From positions 1,860,001 through 1,924,000 of the forward strand of contig NZ_LR594036.1 in the NCBI RefSeq assembly GCF_901542335.1: 64,000 bases of DNA, read 5' to 3'. Positions 37,276 through 48,920 of this stretch are shown here, one piece after another. The stretch's first letter is position 1. Every line of letters begins with the position of its first letter. A model generated the notes under the pieces. The model was not told where the DNA came from and did no database searches. It saw nothing but the letters and a program-made list of their open reading frames with translations. The DNA is from Streptococcus porcinus (GTDB lineage: Bacteria; Bacillota; Bacilli; Lactobacillales; Streptococcaceae). The position numbers and the translations under genes were made by a program.

Positions 37276-39609
37276 TTAGCCCAAGTTAGCAATGGTACAA
37301 CCTGAGCCACCTTCATTTTGAGGCGCATAGCCAAAACTTTTGACATGTTTGTTGCGACGCAAATATTTGGTTACCGCCTCACGAATAACACCAGTGCCAA
37401 TTCCGTGAATAATATCTACTTGGCTCATATTATTAACAAGGGCTTGGTCGATAAAAGCATCTAGTTCTTGCATAGCTTCTTCATAGCGTTTGCCTCGTAA
37501 ATCCAGTCGTGCACGTGGTCCGTTGCTTGTGCTTCGTTTTACTACATTTAGGGTCTGTTTTTTCGGTTTTTGGTTCTCCTCAGTAACCTTAACCAATTGA
37601 AATTCATCTTCGGTTAAAGTCATTTTTATCAAACCTACTTGTGCTTCCCATTTATTTCCTTTTACCTGATTTAGAAGTGTTCCTCGTTGGCCATAAGCAG
37701 TTACTAATATATCGTCACCAATCTGTGGTTGTCGTAGTTTCTTAGCTTTCTTCAAGACTTTATTTTGAGTTAAATCCGTTTTGGGAATCAACTTTTTCAA
37801 CTGACCCTTAGCTTCTATGATTTGATGTGGTTTTAATGCTGACGCTTCATGTAATTTTGTTAATATCTCTTCACTTTCAGCCAAAGCCAAAGTAACAATT
37901 TCTTGCGCTTCTAAGCTGGCTTTCTCGATTTCCTTGTCCTTGGCTTGGGCAAATTCATGATAAAGCTTTTTGACCGCGCGGTTAAATTTAAGGTTATCTT
38001 GCTCAACTTCTTTGATATGATCAAGGCGGTGCCGACTTTCAAGCGTCTGTTTTTCTAATTCTTCAATAATGCGATTGACATCACTATCTGAGTCCGTCAT
38101 CTGCTCTGCCTGATTAACAATATGGTCAGCTAAACCGAGACGACGGGCAATTTCAAAAGCGTTCGAACGGCCTGGGACACCTTGCATAAAATGGTAAGTG
38201 GGTTTCAAACTACGACTGTCAAACTCCATACTAGCATTCTCAACAAAGGCTGTTTCGATGCCATAGGCTTTCAATTCTGGATAGTGAGTAGTAGCCATTG
38301 TCTTAATTTCCGTTAAGCGCAACTGCTCCAAAATAGCCATCGCTAAACTTGCCCCTTCTTGAGGGTCCGTTCCCGCTCCAAGTTCATCAAAGAGAACTAA
38401 GCTGTCTTGATCTGCTTCATCTAAGATAGCTACAATATTAGTCATATGGCTTGAGAAAGTTGATAGGCTTTGCTCAATAGACTGCTCATCACCAATATCT
38501 GCAAAAATATCTTTAAAAACAGCGATACTTGATCCTTGATCAGCTAAAATAGGGAGCCCCGATTGCCCCATGATTTGGGCTAAACCTAAGGTTTTTAGCA
38601 TGATTGTCTTCCCACCTGTGTTTGGTCCAGTTATGACAATAACTGAAAGCTGTCGCGAGAAATGCAAATCATTAGGCACTGGATTTTTAAGTAACGGGTG
38701 ACGAACATTTAAAAGCTGAATAGACTTGTCCGCAGAAATTTTGGGTAAGCTAGCCTTATGATCTATTAAATAAAGATACTTGGCTTTTACAAAGTCAAGA
38801 TGGCCAATTAGCCAAGCATTATTAGCCAATGCCCGACTATGTGACCTCAACATGTCTGACAGAGATTTTAAAATGCGACTGATCTCATGACGCTCATCCG
38901 CATGTAGCTGAGTGATTTCTTCATTAAGCTGAACCAGAGCCCGAGGCTCGATATAGACCGTGTTTCCTGATGCTGAGATATCATGAACGATACCAGCTAC
39001 TTTATGCCGATAGGTATTTTTCACTGGTAAAACACTGCGACCATTTCGACTAGCAATTAAACTTTCAGAAAGAAAATCTCCATATTTTTTTAAGATGTCT
39101 TGTAAGAGTTGACGCACATGGTTTTCGCTATCAGTCATTTTTCTTCTGATAGTCGCTAATTCTGGACTAGCAAAGCTTTCGATAAATCCGCCATCGTTAA
39201 TGGCTTGTAAAGAACCTTGCAAATGAGGAAAAGTTTCGACTTTCTCAAAAAGCCTCTTTAGCACGACTAAATCAACATTTTCTAACTCTTGGTAAAAACG
39301 GCTAATCTCGGCTGAAATCATCAAGAGCCGCTTAATATCTAGTAGCTCTTGGATATTCAGGTCAGTTTCTAATTCTAGGCGACGTATGGGCTCAGTTAGG
39401 TCTCGCAACGTCCCAATCGTGAAATGGTGATTTTCAACAAAAATCGCTGACATTTCCTTAACTTCTGTAATATAATCTTGTAACTTACTAATTTGGTTGG
39501 TTGGTTCTAATTGTTGTAATTCAAATTTGGCTTGATCAGTTTGCAGATAAGTTTGGAACTGTTCTTTAACTTTAGCAAACTCTAATTGTTCTAAAATTTT
39601 TCTATTCAT
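37276..39609 (-). CDS. mutS2: endonuclease MutS2
   Basis: 777 residues. MutS-like clamp/lever without the mismatch domain, ATPase with [15 protein letters not shown] and [20 protein letters not shown], and a C-terminal Smr nuclease domain ([15 protein letters not shown]...[14 protein letters not shown]). In other species it suppresses homologous recombination or rescues collided ribosomes. It follows cvpA and zapA on the same strand, a conserved streptococcal order. Confidence 0.96.
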   Translation of the reverse strand: MNRKILEQLEFAKVKEQFQTYLQTDQAKFELQQLEPTNQISKLQDYITEVKEMSAIFVENHHFTIGTLRDLTEPIRRLELETDLNIQELLDIKRLLMISAEISRFYQELENVDLVVLKRLFEKVETFPHLQGSLQAINDGGFIESFASPELATIRRKMTDSENHVRQLLQDILKKYGDFLSESLIASRNGRSVLPVKNTYRHKVAGIVHDISASGNTVYIEPRALVQLNEEITQLHADERHEISRILKSLSDMLRSHSRALANNAWLIGHLDFVKAKYLYLIDHKASLPKISADKSIQLLNVRHPLLKNPVPNDLHFSRQLSVIVITGPNTGGKTIMLKTLGLAQIMGQSGLPILADQGSSIAVFKDIFADIGDEQSIEQSLSTFSSHMTNIVAILDEADQDSLVLFDELGAGTDPQEGASLAMAILEQLRLTEIKTMATTHYPELKAYGIETAFVENASMEFDSRSLKPTYHFMQGVPGRSNAFEIARRLGLADHIVNQAEQMTDSDSDVNRIIEELEKQTLESRHRLDHIKEVEQDNLKFNRAVKKLYHEFAQAKDKEIEKASLEAQEIVTLALAESEEILTKLHEASALKPHQIIEAKGQLKKLIPKTDLTQNKVLKKAKKLRQPQIGDDILVTAYGQRGTLLNQVKGNKWEAQVGLIKMTLTEDEFQLVKVTEENQKPKKQTLNVVKRSTSNGPRARLDLRGKRYEEAMQELDAFIDQALVNNMSQVDIIHGIGTGVIREAVTKYLRRNKHVKSFGYAPQNEGGSGCTIANLG

Positions 39610-39677
39610 AACTCCTATTATACCTTAAATACTGGGAAATAATGCTATGGAAAAAGACCAGACAGCATGTTCTGGTC

Positions 39678-40223
39678 TTAGATGACCTGATCAATCCACA
39701 AATAGTGAATGATAGAGGTCATAGGTGGGCATTGTGTAATCAGTTGTTTAATCAGAAAATGTCGAGACAATTGTTCTTGAACACTTAACAGTGGAATTGT
39801 TGCAAGGACGCTAAATAGCATTGAAAAAACCATAATCCCTACGCAAACAGCCATAAAGCCACTAACAATTTGCCATTTTTGATCCTTAAGATAGTCCGTA
39901 GGCAAAAAGTGAACAAAAACACCAATAAAACGAACAAGTGTGTAGGAAATGATAAAAATAACGACAAAAGCAATACCAGCATAATAAACTTTACTTAGGT
40001 CAAAAATATTCACATCTTTAAAAAAGGCCATCTTGGTTCCTTCTATGGGATTTGAATAGGGAATCCATAAGGTAAGATGTCGGGCTAGAGATTGGTAATG
40101 ATTTTTAGCTACAAAAAGTGAAAAAACAGCCCCTAAAAAATAAAAAGATTGTAAAATAATACCTCTGCTAAAGCCAATATAAAAAAGCCATAACAAGATT
40201 AAAAGGATAAGTAGTGAAACCAT
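39678..40223 (-). CDS. CvpA-family membrane protein
   Basis: 181 residues with four hydrophobic segments (MVSLLILLILLWLFYIGFSRG at the start), as in CvpA/colicin V production proteins. Biochemical role unsettled. It lies 2 nt after zapA and precedes mutS2, an operon-like row. Confidence 0.85.
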   Translation of the reverse strand: MVSLLILLILLWLFYIGFSRGIILQSFYFLGAVFSLFVAKNHYQSLARHLTLWIPYSNPIEGTKMAFFKDVNIFDLSKVYYAGIAFVVIFIISYTLVRFIGVFVHFLPTDYLKDQKWQIVSGFMAVCVGIMVFSMLFSVLATIPLLSVQEQLSRHFLIKQLITQCPPMTSIIHYLWIDQVI

Positions 40224-40225
40224 CT

Positions 40226-40534
40226 TTATTCCTCATCCAGTGCAGCTTGATTCGTTTTTTCTTGAATACCAACAAGCGTTTTCTGACGTAATTCACTGAT
40301 TTCTTTTTCTAATTTTTCAACTTCAATTTCACGACTTAGTTGTGTTGACAAAGAATTAATAGCCATTAGAATAGCCACAGTTTCATCATCTGCTTCTGGC
40401 AATCTAGTCTTAATAGCATTGTATTTTTCTTTTGCAACGTGCTCAACTTCTTCCATAAAGAGATTATCTTTATCAGTCGTTAAGGTCAACTGTTTTTCAC
40501 CAAAGGTAAATTTAAAACGATTATTACTTTTCAT
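40226..40534 (-). CDS. zapA: ZapA-like cell division protein
   Basis: 102 residues from the ATG at 40534 with GAGGGG upstream; a longer frame begins at 40555. N-terminal NRFKFTFGEKQLTLTTDKD then helix EEVEHVAKEKYNAIK and a C-terminal coiled coil. ZapA bundles FtsZ filaments at midcell. It starts the zapA-cvpA-mutS2 row. Confidence 0.8.
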   Translation of the reverse strand: MKSNNRFKFTFGEKQLTLTTDKDNLFMEEVEHVAKEKYNAIKTRLPEADDETVAILMAINSLSTQLSREIEVEKLEKEISELRQKTLVGIQEKTNQAALDEE

Positions 40535-40553
40535 AGGTACACCCCTCATAAGC

Positions 40554-40582
40554 ATTATACCGTAATTTAAAGCTTTCGTAAA
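40554..40582 (-). promoter_or_regulatory. zapA-cvpA-mutS2 promoter
   Basis: Minus-strand TTTACG (40577-40582), 17-nt spacer, TATAAT (40554-40559). Confidence 0.55.
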
Positions 40583-40652
40583 ATAACAACTTTTAAAGGA
40601 GCTGGACTAAATGATTTCGCCTTGCTTCCTTTTTTATGATAAAATAACTCTT

Positions 40653-41570
40653 ATGGAAACTATTGTTATCAAACCCACCCCTTCTCAAATAAAAAAAATA
40701 ACTGATTTACTTAAACCTTATCACATCAGCAACTCAAGCCCATATGTCATTTTAGCAGCAAAATACAAATCTGTTACCTGTCTGTTATATTCATCTGGTA
40801 AACTTGTTCTTCAAGGAAGTCAGGTTGAAACTGTGGCAAACGAGCTAGGTCTTAAGTCTGATAAAAAAACAGCTTCTCAACATTCTGTTGTTCAAACTCG
40901 TGACCAAAATATTCCCTTAATTGGAAGTGATGAAGTTGGTAATGGTTCTTATTTTGGAGGGCTCGCCGTTGTAGCGAGCTACGTTGAGCCTACTGATCAT
41001 CCTTATCTTAAAGAGCTTGGTGTAAACGACTCTAAAACTCTTAACGACCATAAAATTAGACAGATTGCTCCTTTGTTAGAAGAAAAAATAAGACATAAAG
41101 CCCTGCTATTATCTCCCCAAAAATATAATCAGATGGTCGGTCCCGACAAAGCTTACAATGCGGTCTCAGTCAAAGTCGCCTTACACAATCAAGCCATTTT
41201 CCTGTTATTGCAATCAGGTGTTAAACCTAGTAAAATCGTAATTGATGCTTTTACTAGTAAGCAGAATTATCAAAAACACCTCAAGAAGGAAAAAAATCAG
41301 TTTCCTAATCCTTTGTCTTTAATTGAAAAAGCTGAAGGACAATTTTTGGCAGTTGCAGTTAGTTCCATCATCGCCCGTAACCTTTTTTTAGAAAATTTAG
41401 ATCATCTCAGCAAAGAGCTAGGCTATCAATTACCTAGTGGGGCTGGGAAAGCATCCGATTTGGTTGCTAGCCAGCTTATCCAAGCCTATGGCATGTCAGC
41501 TCTTGACTATAGTGCCAAGTTACATTTTGCAAATACTAGTAAAGCAATGGCTTTAAGTAAAAAATCATAA
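40653..41570 (+). CDS. rnhC: ribonuclease HIII
   Basis: 305 residues from the ATG at 40653 (METIVIKP, like other streptococcal RNase HIII starts). N-terminal TBP-like substrate domain, then the RNase H catalytic core with [22 protein letters not shown] and KIVIDAF carrying the acidic residues. It degrades RNA in RNA-DNA hybrids. Start is debatable: an upstream ATG at 40611 has a good AAAGGAG at 40595-40601 and would add [15 protein letters not shown] prefer 40653 because TG-A-TAAAAT (40637-40645) ends seven nt before it, as in two other leaderless-looking genes here. Confidence 0.88.
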   Translation: METIVIKPTPSQIKKITDLLKPYHISNSSPYVILAAKYKSVTCLLYSSGKLVLQGSQVETVANELGLKSDKKTASQHSVVQTRDQNIPLIGSDEVGNGSYFGGLAVVASYVEPTDHPYLKELGVNDSKTLNDHKIRQIAPLLEEKIRHKALLLSPQKYNQMVGPDKAYNAVSVKVALHNQAIFLLLQSGVKPSKIVIDAFTSKQNYQKHLKKEKNQFPNPLSLIEKAEGQFLAVAVSSIIARNLFLENLDHLSKELGYQLPSGAGKASDLVASQLIQAYGMSALDYSAKLHFANTSKAMALSKKS

Positions 41571-41585
41571 TTATCGAGGAAAAAC

Positions 41586-42179
41586 ATGAAAAACTTTATC
41601 AAAGAATGGGGACTCTTTATCCTCTTTATCCTTATTTTCGGAATTTCACGCCTTACCTATTGGCAGCCTGTCAGAGTTGACGGCCATTCAATGGATCCTA
41701 CCTTAGCCCACAATGAACGCTTAATCGTATTACGTCATACAAAAATTAATCGTTTTGATGTGGTCGTTGCAAAAGAAGAAGAAGACGGTCAAACCAAAGA
41801 AATTGTTAAGCGAGTCATTGGTCTGCCTGGCGACACTATTTCTTTCAAAAATGATATGTTATCTATTAACGGCAAAGAAACACAAGAACCTTATCTTAAA
41901 GAGTACTTAGCAGCCTTCCAAGAAGATAAGCTTGAAAAAACTTACTCTTATAACACTCTCTTTCAAGAGTTAGCAAAAAGTGCTAATGCTTTCACTGTTG
42001 ATAGTTCTGGGAGGACAGAGTTCTCAATTACTGTTCCTAAAGGAGAGTATTTCTTACTCGGGGACGACCGGATTGTTTCACGCGATAGTCGTGAAGTAGG
42101 AACCTTCAAAAAAACTGATTTAATTGGAAAAGTAAAATTGCGATACTGGCCAATCAATAAGTTTCACATATTTCAATAG
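41586..42179 (+). CDS. lepB: signal peptidase I
   Basis: 197 residues. One N-terminal transmembrane helix (LFILFILIFGISRL), then nucleophile S35 in VDGHSMDPTL and general base K75 in EIVKRVIGLPGD; the C-terminal box GDDRIVSRDSREVG is intact. Cleaves signal peptides of exported proteins. 15 nt downstream of rnhC, likely cotranscribed. Confidence 0.95.
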   Translation: MKNFIKEWGLFILFILIFGISRLTYWQPVRVDGHSMDPTLAHNERLIVLRHTKINRFDVVVAKEEEDGQTKEIVKRVIGLPGDTISFKNDMLSINGKETQEPYLKEYLAAFQEDKLEKTYSYNTLFQELAKSANAFTVDSSGRTEFSITVPKGEYFLLGDDRIVSRDSREVGTFKKTDLIGKVKLRYWPINKFHIFQ

Positions 42180-42207
42180 AACCCCTGCCACTGGCAGGTT
42201 TTCTATT
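42175..42207 (+). terminator. terminator after lepB
   Basis: CCTGCC-A-CTGGCAGG-type hairpin with flanking AATAGAA/TTCTATT pairing and TTTT, just past the lepB stop and before recD2. Confidence 0.7.
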
Positions 42208-42230
42208 ATCTCAATTAGAAAGGCTCTTTT

Positions 42231-44648
42231 ATGGAATACTTTTTCTCTGGAAGTATTGATCGGATTATCTTTGAAAATGCTAGTAATTTTTTCAAAATCT
42301 TACTAGTAGAACTTGAGGATACTGATAGTGATTTTGATGATTTTGAAATTATTGTAACAGGGACCATGGCAGATGTAGCAGAAGGAGAAGACTATACCTT
42401 TTGGGGTGAATTAACCCAACATCCTAAGTATGGCCAACAAGTCAAATTGACACGTTATCAAAAAAATAAACCAAGTTCATCAGGTCTTATCAAGTATTTT
42501 GCCAGCGACCACTTTAAAGGTATCGGAAAAAAGACCGCTGAAAAAATTGTTCAGCTTTACGGTGAAAACACTATTGATAAAATCTTAGAGGATCCTAGTC
42601 AATTAGAGACAATATCTGGTTTCTCAAAAGCCAATAGGCAGGCCTTTATTAGCAAATTAAAACTCAACTACGGAACCGAACAGATCATTGCTAACTTAGT
42701 GGCACTCGGCATTTCCAATTACTATGCCTTCCAGATTTTTGATACTTATAAAGAACAGAGCCTAGAAATTGTTAAAGAGAATCCCTATCGTCTAGTTGAG
42801 GATATTCAGGGAATTGGCTTTAAAATGGCCGACGCACTTGCTGCAGAAATTGGAATTGCTAGTGACGCTCCAGAACGTTTTCGTGCCGCCCTTTTGCACT
42901 GCTTACTGCAAGAATCAATAAACCGAGGGGATACCTACATTGAAGCTAGAGACCTCCTTGACTATGCCATTACTCTCTTAGAGGAGGCTCGACAAGTAGA
43001 ATGTGACCCTGCTCAAGTTGCACAAGAATTGAGTCAATTAATTACTGATCAAAAAGTCTACAACAGTGATACAAAAATCTTTGATAGCAGTCTCTTCCTT
43101 GCTGAAGAGGGCATCCAAAAACACCTCAACCGGATCCTTGCGACTCCTCTAATAAAGGAATTAAAACAAAGTCAAATCTTCGATACCATCCAAAGCATTG
43201 AAGACCAGCAAGGTATCCATTATGACCACGTTCAAAAAGAAGCGATTTCTAAAGCGTTAACAAATAAAGTATTTATCCTAACTGGTGGACCTGGGACTGG
43301 AAAAACAACGGTTATCAGAGGTATCCTAGATGCCTATGCTAAGTTACATAAGATTGACCTTGACAAAAAAGATATTCCCATTGTTTTGGCAGCCCCCACA
43401 GGTCGAGCTGCCCGACGCATGAACGAATTAACGGGATTACCTAGTGGGACAATACACCGTCATCTTGGTTTAAACGGCGATAATGATTATCAATCCATTG
43501 ACGACTTCTTAGATTGTGACCTCATTATCATTGATGAATTTTCCATGGTGGATACTTGGTTGGCTAATCAGCTCTTTGGTGCTATTAGTTCTAACACCCA
43601 AGTAATCATTGTAGGAGATAGCGATCAATTACCTTCTGTCGGGCCTGGTCAAGTTTTGGCGGACCTTTTAAAAGTGGACATCCTCCCTCAGATCGCCCTA
43701 CGTAAAATTTTTAGACAATCTGAAGATTCAACCATTGTTGAGCTAGCTAACCAAATCCGACAAGGACATTTACCTGCTGATTTCAAAGAAAAAAAGGCAG
43801 ATCGTTCTTATTTTGATGCTTATGCACAGCATATTCCGACAATGATTACCAAAATTGTCTCCTCTGCCATTAAAAGTGGCATTGACCCTGAAGAAATTCA
43901 AATTTTGGTACCTATGTATAAAGGTCAAGCCGGAATTAATAGCTTGAATCAATTGATGCAAGAACTCTTGAACCCTCTTCAAAATCAAACAGAATTTCTC
44001 TTTAATGAAACGCATTTTCGACTTGGAGACAAGGTTTTACATTTGGTAAACGATGCTCAGCTAAACGTGTTTAATGGAGATATTGGTTATATTACAGATT
44101 TGATTCCAGCTAAATATACCGAATCAAAACAAGATGAAATTGTTATGACTTTTGATGGGAGTCAAGTGACCTATCCTCGCAATGAGTGGTTAAAAATTAC
44201 GTTAGCTTACGCCATGAGTATCCATAAATCTCAAGGGAGTGAATTTCAAGTTGTTATCCTACCTCTAACACGACAATCTGGGCGGTTGCTCCAACGTAAT
44301 TTAATTTATACAGCCGTTACGCGCTCCAAAAGCAAATTAATTATGCTTGGTGAATACTCAGCCTTTGATTATGCCATTAAACACGTGGGTGACCGGCGCA
44401 AAACCTATTTAGTGCAACGCTTTAGTTACAGTAATAAGGATAGCCAACTCTTACATACCCACCAAAACCAGCTAGAGAGCTCAGCAATTTCAAAAGCTAG
44501 AAGCTCCATAATAAATACCCCAAAGTCAATGGATGAGCCAGCTAAGCCCCAAGAAGATTGTCGCTTAACGGTTAATAACTTTCTTTCAATCGATCCAATG
44601 ATTGGCCTTAGCCAAGAAGATATCCTCTCTTTTTTCAAAAAAATGTGA
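42231..44648 (+). CDS. recD2: RecD2 helicase
   Basis: 805 residues. N-terminal OB and HhH region (FKGIGKKTAEKIVQLYG, GIGFKMADALA) found in the RecD2 subtype that works without RecBC. Superfamily 1B motor: ILTGGPGTGKTTVI, IIDEFSMVD, VGDSDQLPSVGPG, and the late TLAYAMSIHKSQGSEF. 5'-3' helicase linked to replication-repair. The last ~70 residues are low-complexity and poorly conserved in type. Confidence 0.95.
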   Translation: MEYFFSGSIDRIIFENASNFFKILLVELEDTDSDFDDFEIIVTGTMADVAEGEDYTFWGELTQHPKYGQQVKLTRYQKNKPSSSGLIKYFASDHFKGIGKKTAEKIVQLYGENTIDKILEDPSQLETISGFSKANRQAFISKLKLNYGTEQIIANLVALGISNYYAFQIFDTYKEQSLEIVKENPYRLVEDIQGIGFKMADALAAEIGIASDAPERFRAALLHCLLQESINRGDTYIEARDLLDYAITLLEEARQVECDPAQVAQELSQLITDQKVYNSDTKIFDSSLFLAEEGIQKHLNRILATPLIKELKQSQIFDTIQSIEDQQGIHYDHVQKEAISKALTNKVFILTGGPGTGKTTVIRGILDAYAKLHKIDLDKKDIPIVLAAPTGRAARRMNELTGLPSGTIHRHLGLNGDNDYQSIDDFLDCDLIIIDEFSMVDTWLANQLFGAISSNTQVIIVGDSDQLPSVGPGQVLADLLKVDILPQIALRKIFRQSEDSTIVELANQIRQGHLPADFKEKKADRSYFDAYAQHIPTMITKIVSSAIKSGIDPEEIQILVPMYKGQAGINSLNQLMQELLNPLQNQTEFLFNETHFRLGDKVLHLVNDAQLNVFNGDIGYITDLIPAKYTESKQDEIVMTFDGSQVTYPRNEWLKITLAYAMSIHKSQGSEFQVVILPLTRQSGRLLQRNLIYTAVTRSKSKLIMLGEYSAFDYAIKHVGDRRKTYLVQRFSYSNKDSQLLHTHQNQLESSAISKARSSIINTPKSMDEPAKPQEDCRLTVNNFLSIDPMIGLSQEDILSFFKKM

Positions 44649-44728
44649 TTCACCCCTATGTGCCCTAATAAACTTATGATATAATGAACTTGTATTACTA
44701 ATAATATACAAAAGGGTTGGAGGTTTAT

Positions 44729-45202
44729 ATGATTTCATACGAAAAAGTGCGTCAGTCACTTAAAACGCTCAATATTCTGATTATTGTTCTGAATGCTATT
44801 CTAGTAGTATTCTCTGTCTTTGGACTCATCTCATTGTTGCTTATTTTGAATAATGACCAGTTGATTTCACAAATGGGTGCTGATCAGGCGGCTACGCTAG
44901 AACAAGCTGTTACACCATTCTCGCTATTTATTTCTATTATTGCAATTGCACTAATGACCGCTATCATTGTCTACACGGTCATTAACCAATCAAAAATTAA
45001 AAAATTAATAGAAGTTAATTATTTACCTTACTACCTAGGATTTGGTTTATGTGCGGTTAATATTATTTCTACCTTATTAACTGCCCCAAATATTATTGGT
45101 ATTGTCATTCAGTTGCTCTTCCTTACTCTTTATTACTTTGCTTTTAAGAAAGCAAAGACTTTAAATGAGAAAGAGCATTCTGAAACAATCGAAGATATCT
45201 AA
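44729..45202 (+). CDS. small multi-pass membrane protein, unknown function
   Basis: 157 residues from the ATG at 44729, directly behind GGAGG; an in-frame TTG at 44717 overlaps that ribosome site and is unlikely. About four hydrophobic helices (ILIIVLNAILVVFSVFGLISLLLIL, LFISIIAIALMTAIIVYTV, YLGFGLCAVNIISTLL, IVIQLLFLTLYYFAF) and a charged C-terminal tail. No family recognised. Between recD2 and dinB, closed by a strong terminator. Confidence 0.7.
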   Translation: MISYEKVRQSLKTLNILIIVLNAILVVFSVFGLISLLLILNNDQLISQMGADQAATLEQAVTPFSLFISIIAIALMTAIIVYTVINQSKIKKLIEVNYLPYYLGFGLCAVNIISTLLTAPNIIGIVIQLLFLTLYYFAFKKAKTLNEKEHSETIEDI

Positions 45203-45231
45203 AAAGCTTAGGACTATTTCCTAAGCTTTTT
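45201..45231. terminator. bidirectional terminator
   Basis: Perfect 13-bp stem (45201-45213 with 45219-45231), CTATT loop, between the membrane protein gene and dinB. Confidence 0.88.
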
Positions 45232-46324
45232 AGAGTTCTAGCAATATCTCGTCATTCTTTTCCTCTAACTGGGTTATAGTAACTCCCAGTAGTCGGATTC
45301 CTAATTCCGACTCTTCTATGCTGTCATAAATTTCATTTGCTGTTTGGCTTATTACTTCTAAATCGCGGGTAGCCCGATCTAAACTAACACGCTTCGTCAA
45401 AGTTGTGAAATCTGCATAGCGAACCTTGAGAATGACAATTTTACCGCGTTTATTACTATTACTCAAGCTAGTAACAACACGCTGAACATGTTTGGCAATT
45501 TCCGCTTTTACATCTGCCTCCGCATACAATAGCTTGCTGTAGGTCCGCTCACTACCAATTGATTTTCGAATACGATTAGCCTTCACAGGTGAATAACTAA
45601 TCCCACGCGCCTTCCGATAAAGATCAAAACCAAAGCGACTAAAGTGGTCAATCAAAGTTATTTCTGATAACCCCAATAAATCTTTTCCATTATAGATACC
45701 CATCTCATGTAGCTTTTCCACAGACTTTATTCCCACTCCGTGGAATTTTTCGATTGGAAGCTTCTCAAGAAATGGCTGCGCTTGATCTGGTAGAATAAGA
45801 GTTAAACCATGAGGTTTCTCAAAGTCACTAGCTAATTTTGCTAGGAACTTATTATAAGATATACCTGCTGAACAAGTCAGATGTAATTCCTTCCAAATAT
45901 CATACTGGATTAGCTTGGCTATTTTGACAGCCGAAGTCAATCCTAATTTATTTTCAGTAACATCAAGATAGGCCTCGTCAATCGACATAGGTTCTACTAA
46001 ATCGGTGTAGCGCTTAAAAATCTGCCGAATTTTTAGACCTACCTCTTTATATTTATCATAATTTCCCGAGATAAAGATAGCTTGCGGGCAACGCTCATAA
46101 GCTTCTTTCGAGCTCATTGCTGAATGAATACCAAAAGCTCTAGCCTCATAATTACAGGTCGACACAACACCTCTTCCTCCGGTTTCCCGAGGATCTTTAG
46201 CAATAACTACTGGTTTCCCTTTTAGGCCTGGATTGTCACGCATTTCCACTGCAGCAAAAAAAGCATCCATATCGATATGGATAATTTTACGAGAAGTGTC
46301 GTTAAGGAGCGGAAATATAAGCAT
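45230..46324 (-). CDS. dinB: DNA polymerase IV (Y family)
   Basis: 364 residues. Catalytic Asp in [15 protein letters not shown] and Asp-Glu in [11 protein letters not shown]; palm motif [21 protein letters not shown]; little-finger domain at the C-terminus ([25 protein letters not shown]). Error-prone translesion synthesis. Divergent from pflB. Confidence 0.96.
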   Translation of the reverse strand: MLIFPLLNDTSRKIIHIDMDAFFAAVEMRDNPGLKGKPVVIAKDPRETGGRGVVSTCNYEARAFGIHSAMSSKEAYERCPQAIFISGNYDKYKEVGLKIRQIFKRYTDLVEPMSIDEAYLDVTENKLGLTSAVKIAKLIQYDIWKELHLTCSAGISYNKFLAKLASDFEKPHGLTLILPDQAQPFLEKLPIEKFHGVGIKSVEKLHEMGIYNGKDLLGLSEITLIDHFSRFGFDLYRKARGISYSPVKANRIRKSIGSERTYSKLLYAEADVKAEIAKHVQRVVTSLSNSNKRGKIVILKVRYADFTTLTKRVSLDRATRDLEVISQTANEIYDSIEESELGIRLLGVTITQLEEKNDEILLEL

Positions 46325-46449
46325 AAAATCCTCCTATAATCATTATAACTTTAAATTTTTAGAAAGACAAAGGAATAGCAGTGATACAGATTGTTACTGT
46401 TTTCTCAAACTGTATTATAAAAGAAAAAATAATTTGTCAAGAAATATGC

Positions 46450-46478
46450 TTGGGAAAACGTTTCCTTTATGTTAAACT
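46450..46478 (+). promoter_or_regulatory. pflB promoter with overlapping cre
   Basis: TTGGGA (46450-46455), 17-nt spacer, TAAACT (46473-46478) preceded by TGT. The palindrome GGAAAACGTTTCC (46453-46465) overlaps the -35 and fits a CcpA cre, so catabolite repression is likely. Confidence 0.6.
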
Positions 46479-46532
46479 GATTGTGTAAGTGTAACAGAAC
46501 CTTTTGTTACTAGAATATTTAAGGAGAAAATT

Positions 46533-48860
46533 ATGGCAACTGTAAAAACAAACACAGATGTTTTTGAAAAAGCTTGGGAAGGCTTTAAGGGAACAGATTG
46601 GAAAGAAAAAGCAAGTGTTTCAAGATTTGTTCAAGCAAACTACACGCCTTATGATGGCGATGAATCATTCCTTGCTGGCGTTACTGAACGTTCATTAAAA
46701 ATCAAAAAAATTATTGAAGATACTAAAGCAGAATACGAAGCAACTCGCTTCCCGTTTGACACACGTCCTTCTTCAATCGCCGAAATCCCAGCTGGTTTCA
46801 TCGATAAAGAGAACGAATTGATTTATGGTATCCAAAACGATGAATTGTTCAAACTGAACTTCATGCCAAAAGGTGGTATCCGTATGGCGGAAACCACTCT
46901 TAAAGAGAACGGCTATGAACCAGACCCAGCAGTTCATGAAATCTTTACTAAATACGTTACTACCGTAAATGATGGTATCTTCCGCGCCTACACTTCAAAT
47001 ATCCGTCGTGCGCGCCACGCTCATACTGTAACTGGTTTGCCAGACGCATACTCTCGTGGACGTATTATCGGTGTTTATGCTCGTCTTGCTCTATATGGTG
47101 CAGATTACTTAATGCAAGAAAAAGTAAATGACTGGAACGCTATTACTGAAATTGATGAAGAATCAATCCGTCTACGTGAAGAAATTAACCTACAATACCA
47201 AGCACTTGGTGAAGTCGCTAAACTTGGAGACCTTTATGGTGTTGACGTTCGCCGTCCCGCAGAAAATGTTAAAGAAGCTATTCAATGGGTAAATATTGCC
47301 TTCATGGCTGTCTGCCGTGTTATCAACGGTGCTGCAACTTCCCTTGGACGTGTGCCAATTGTCCTTGATATCTTCGCAGAACGTGACCTTGCTCGTGGAA
47401 CATTTACCGAATCAGAAATCCAAGAATTTGTTGATGACTTTGTTCTTAAACTACGTACAGTAAAATTTGCTCGTACTAAAGCTTATGACGCACTTTACTC
47501 AGGTGACCCAACATTCATTACAACTTCAATGGCTGGTATGGGTAATGACGGTCGTCACCGTGTTACTAAGATGGACTACCGTTTCTTGAACACTCTTGAC
47601 AATATCGGTAACTCTCCAGAGCCAAACTTGACTGTTCTTTGGACTGACAAGTTGCCAGAATCATTCCGTCGCTACTGTATGAAAATGAGCCACAAACATT
47701 CTTCTATCCAATATGAAGGTGTGACAACAATGGCCAAAGAAGGTTACGGTGAAATGTCATGTATTTCATGTTGTGTATCACCACTTGACCCTGAAAATGA
47801 AGACAAACGTCACAATATCCAGTACTTTGGTGCTCGCGTAAACGTGCTTAAAGCCCTACTTACTGGTCTTAACGGTGGTTACGATGATGTTCATAGAGAC
47901 TACAAAGTATTTAACGTTGTTGAACCAATCACATCAGAAATCCTTAACTACGATGAAGTTATGGCTAACTTTGAAAAATCTCTTGACTGGTTGACAGACA
48001 CCTATGTAGATGCCCTTAATATCATTCACTACATGACTGATAAATACAACTATGAAGCAGTTCAAATGGCTTTCCTACCTAGTCATCAACGCGCTAATAT
48101 GGGATTTGGTATCTGTGGCTTCGCTAATACCGTTGATACACTATCAGCGATTAAATATGCAACTGTTAAAACAATACGCGACGAAAATGGTTACATCTAC
48201 GACTACGAAGTTACCGGTGATTTCCCTCGTTATGGTGAAGACGATGACCGTGTAGATGATATTGCTAAATGGTTGATGGAAGCTTACCATACTCGTCTAG
48301 CTAGCCACAAACTTTATAAGAATGCTGAAGCTTCTGTTTCTCTTCTTACAATTACTTCAAACGTTGCTTATTCAAAACAAACTGGTAACTCTCCAGTCCA
48401 CCGTGGTGTCTTCTTAAACGAAGATGGTACCGTGAACACAAGTAAAGTTGAGTTCTTCTCACCAGGTGCTAACCCATCTAACAAAGCAAAAGGTGGTTGG
48501 TTACAAAACCTTAACTCACTTGCTAAACTAGAATTCTCTCATGCTAACGATGGTATCTCATTAACTACTCAAGTTTCACCACGTGCCCTAGGTAAAACAT
48601 TTGATGAACAAGTTGATAATTTAGTTACTGTTCTTGATGGTTATTTCGAAAACGGTGGCCAACATGTCAATTTGAATGTTATGGACCTTAATGATGTTTA
48701 CGATAAAATCATGGCAGGTGAAGATGTTATTGTTCGTATCTCAGGATACTGTGTCAATACTAAATACCTCACACCTGAACAAAAACAAGAATTGACACAA
48801 CGTGTCTTCCACGAAGTTCTCTCAATGGACGATGCTGCTGAAGCTATCTCAGGGAAATAA
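46533..48860 (+). CDS. pflB: formate acetyltransferase (pyruvate formate-lyase)
   Basis: 775 residues. The adjacent catalytic cysteines are in [16 protein letters not shown]; the glycyl radical is G738 in [10 protein letters not shown] near the C-terminus. Converts pyruvate and CoA to acetyl-CoA and formate in mixed-acid fermentation; needs an activating enzyme not in the window. Strong codon bias toward ribosomal-type codons compared with neighbours, in keeping with high expression. AAGGAG before ATG 46533. Confidence 0.98.
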   Translation: MATVKTNTDVFEKAWEGFKGTDWKEKASVSRFVQANYTPYDGDESFLAGVTERSLKIKKIIEDTKAEYEATRFPFDTRPSSIAEIPAGFIDKENELIYGIQNDELFKLNFMPKGGIRMAETTLKENGYEPDPAVHEIFTKYVTTVNDGIFRAYTSNIRRARHAHTVTGLPDAYSRGRIIGVYARLALYGADYLMQEKVNDWNAITEIDEESIRLREEINLQYQALGEVAKLGDLYGVDVRRPAENVKEAIQWVNIAFMAVCRVINGAATSLGRVPIVLDIFAERDLARGTFTESEIQEFVDDFVLKLRTVKFARTKAYDALYSGDPTFITTSMAGMGNDGRHRVTKMDYRFLNTLDNIGNSPEPNLTVLWTDKLPESFRRYCMKMSHKHSSIQYEGVTTMAKEGYGEMSCISCCVSPLDPENEDKRHNIQYFGARVNVLKALLTGLNGGYDDVHRDYKVFNVVEPITSEILNYDEVMANFEKSLDWLTDTYVDALNIIHYMTDKYNYEAVQMAFLPSHQRANMGFGICGFANTVDTLSAIKYATVKTIRDENGYIYDYEVTGDFPRYGEDDDRVDDIAKWLMEAYHTRLASHKLYKNAEASVSLLTITSNVAYSKQTGNSPVHRGVFLNEDGTVNTSKVEFFSPGANPSNKAKGGWLQNLNSLAKLEFSHANDGISLTTQVSPRALGKTFDEQVDNLVTVLDGYFENGGQHVNLNVMDLNDVYDKIMAGEDVIVRISGYCVNTKYLTPEQKQELTQRVFHEVLSMDDAAEAISGK

Positions 48861-48868
48861 TTTTTGCT

Positions 48869-48904
48869 AAAAAGAAACAATGTCTATTGACATTGCTTCT
48901 TTTT
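48869..48904 (+). terminator. pflB terminator, overlapping the next promoter
   Basis: 16-bp stem with one mismatch (48869-48884 with 48889-48904), TATT loop. The TTGACA of the GNAT promoter (48887-48892) lies in its loop and right arm. Confidence 0.75.
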
Positions 48905-48914
48905 TAGTTAAAAT
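48887..48914 (+). promoter_or_regulatory. GNAT promoter giving a leaderless transcript
   Basis: TTGACA (48887-48892), 16-nt spacer, TAAAAT (48909-48914), then only six nt before the ATG at 48921. There is no room for a ribosome site. Confidence 0.65.
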
Positions 48915-48920
48915 AGTTTT

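Noticed and set aside
40611..40652. Upstream ATG with a good SD as rnhC start
   Set aside because: Adds a hydrophobic segment unlike other RNase HIII starts; kept as alternative because the SD is strong.
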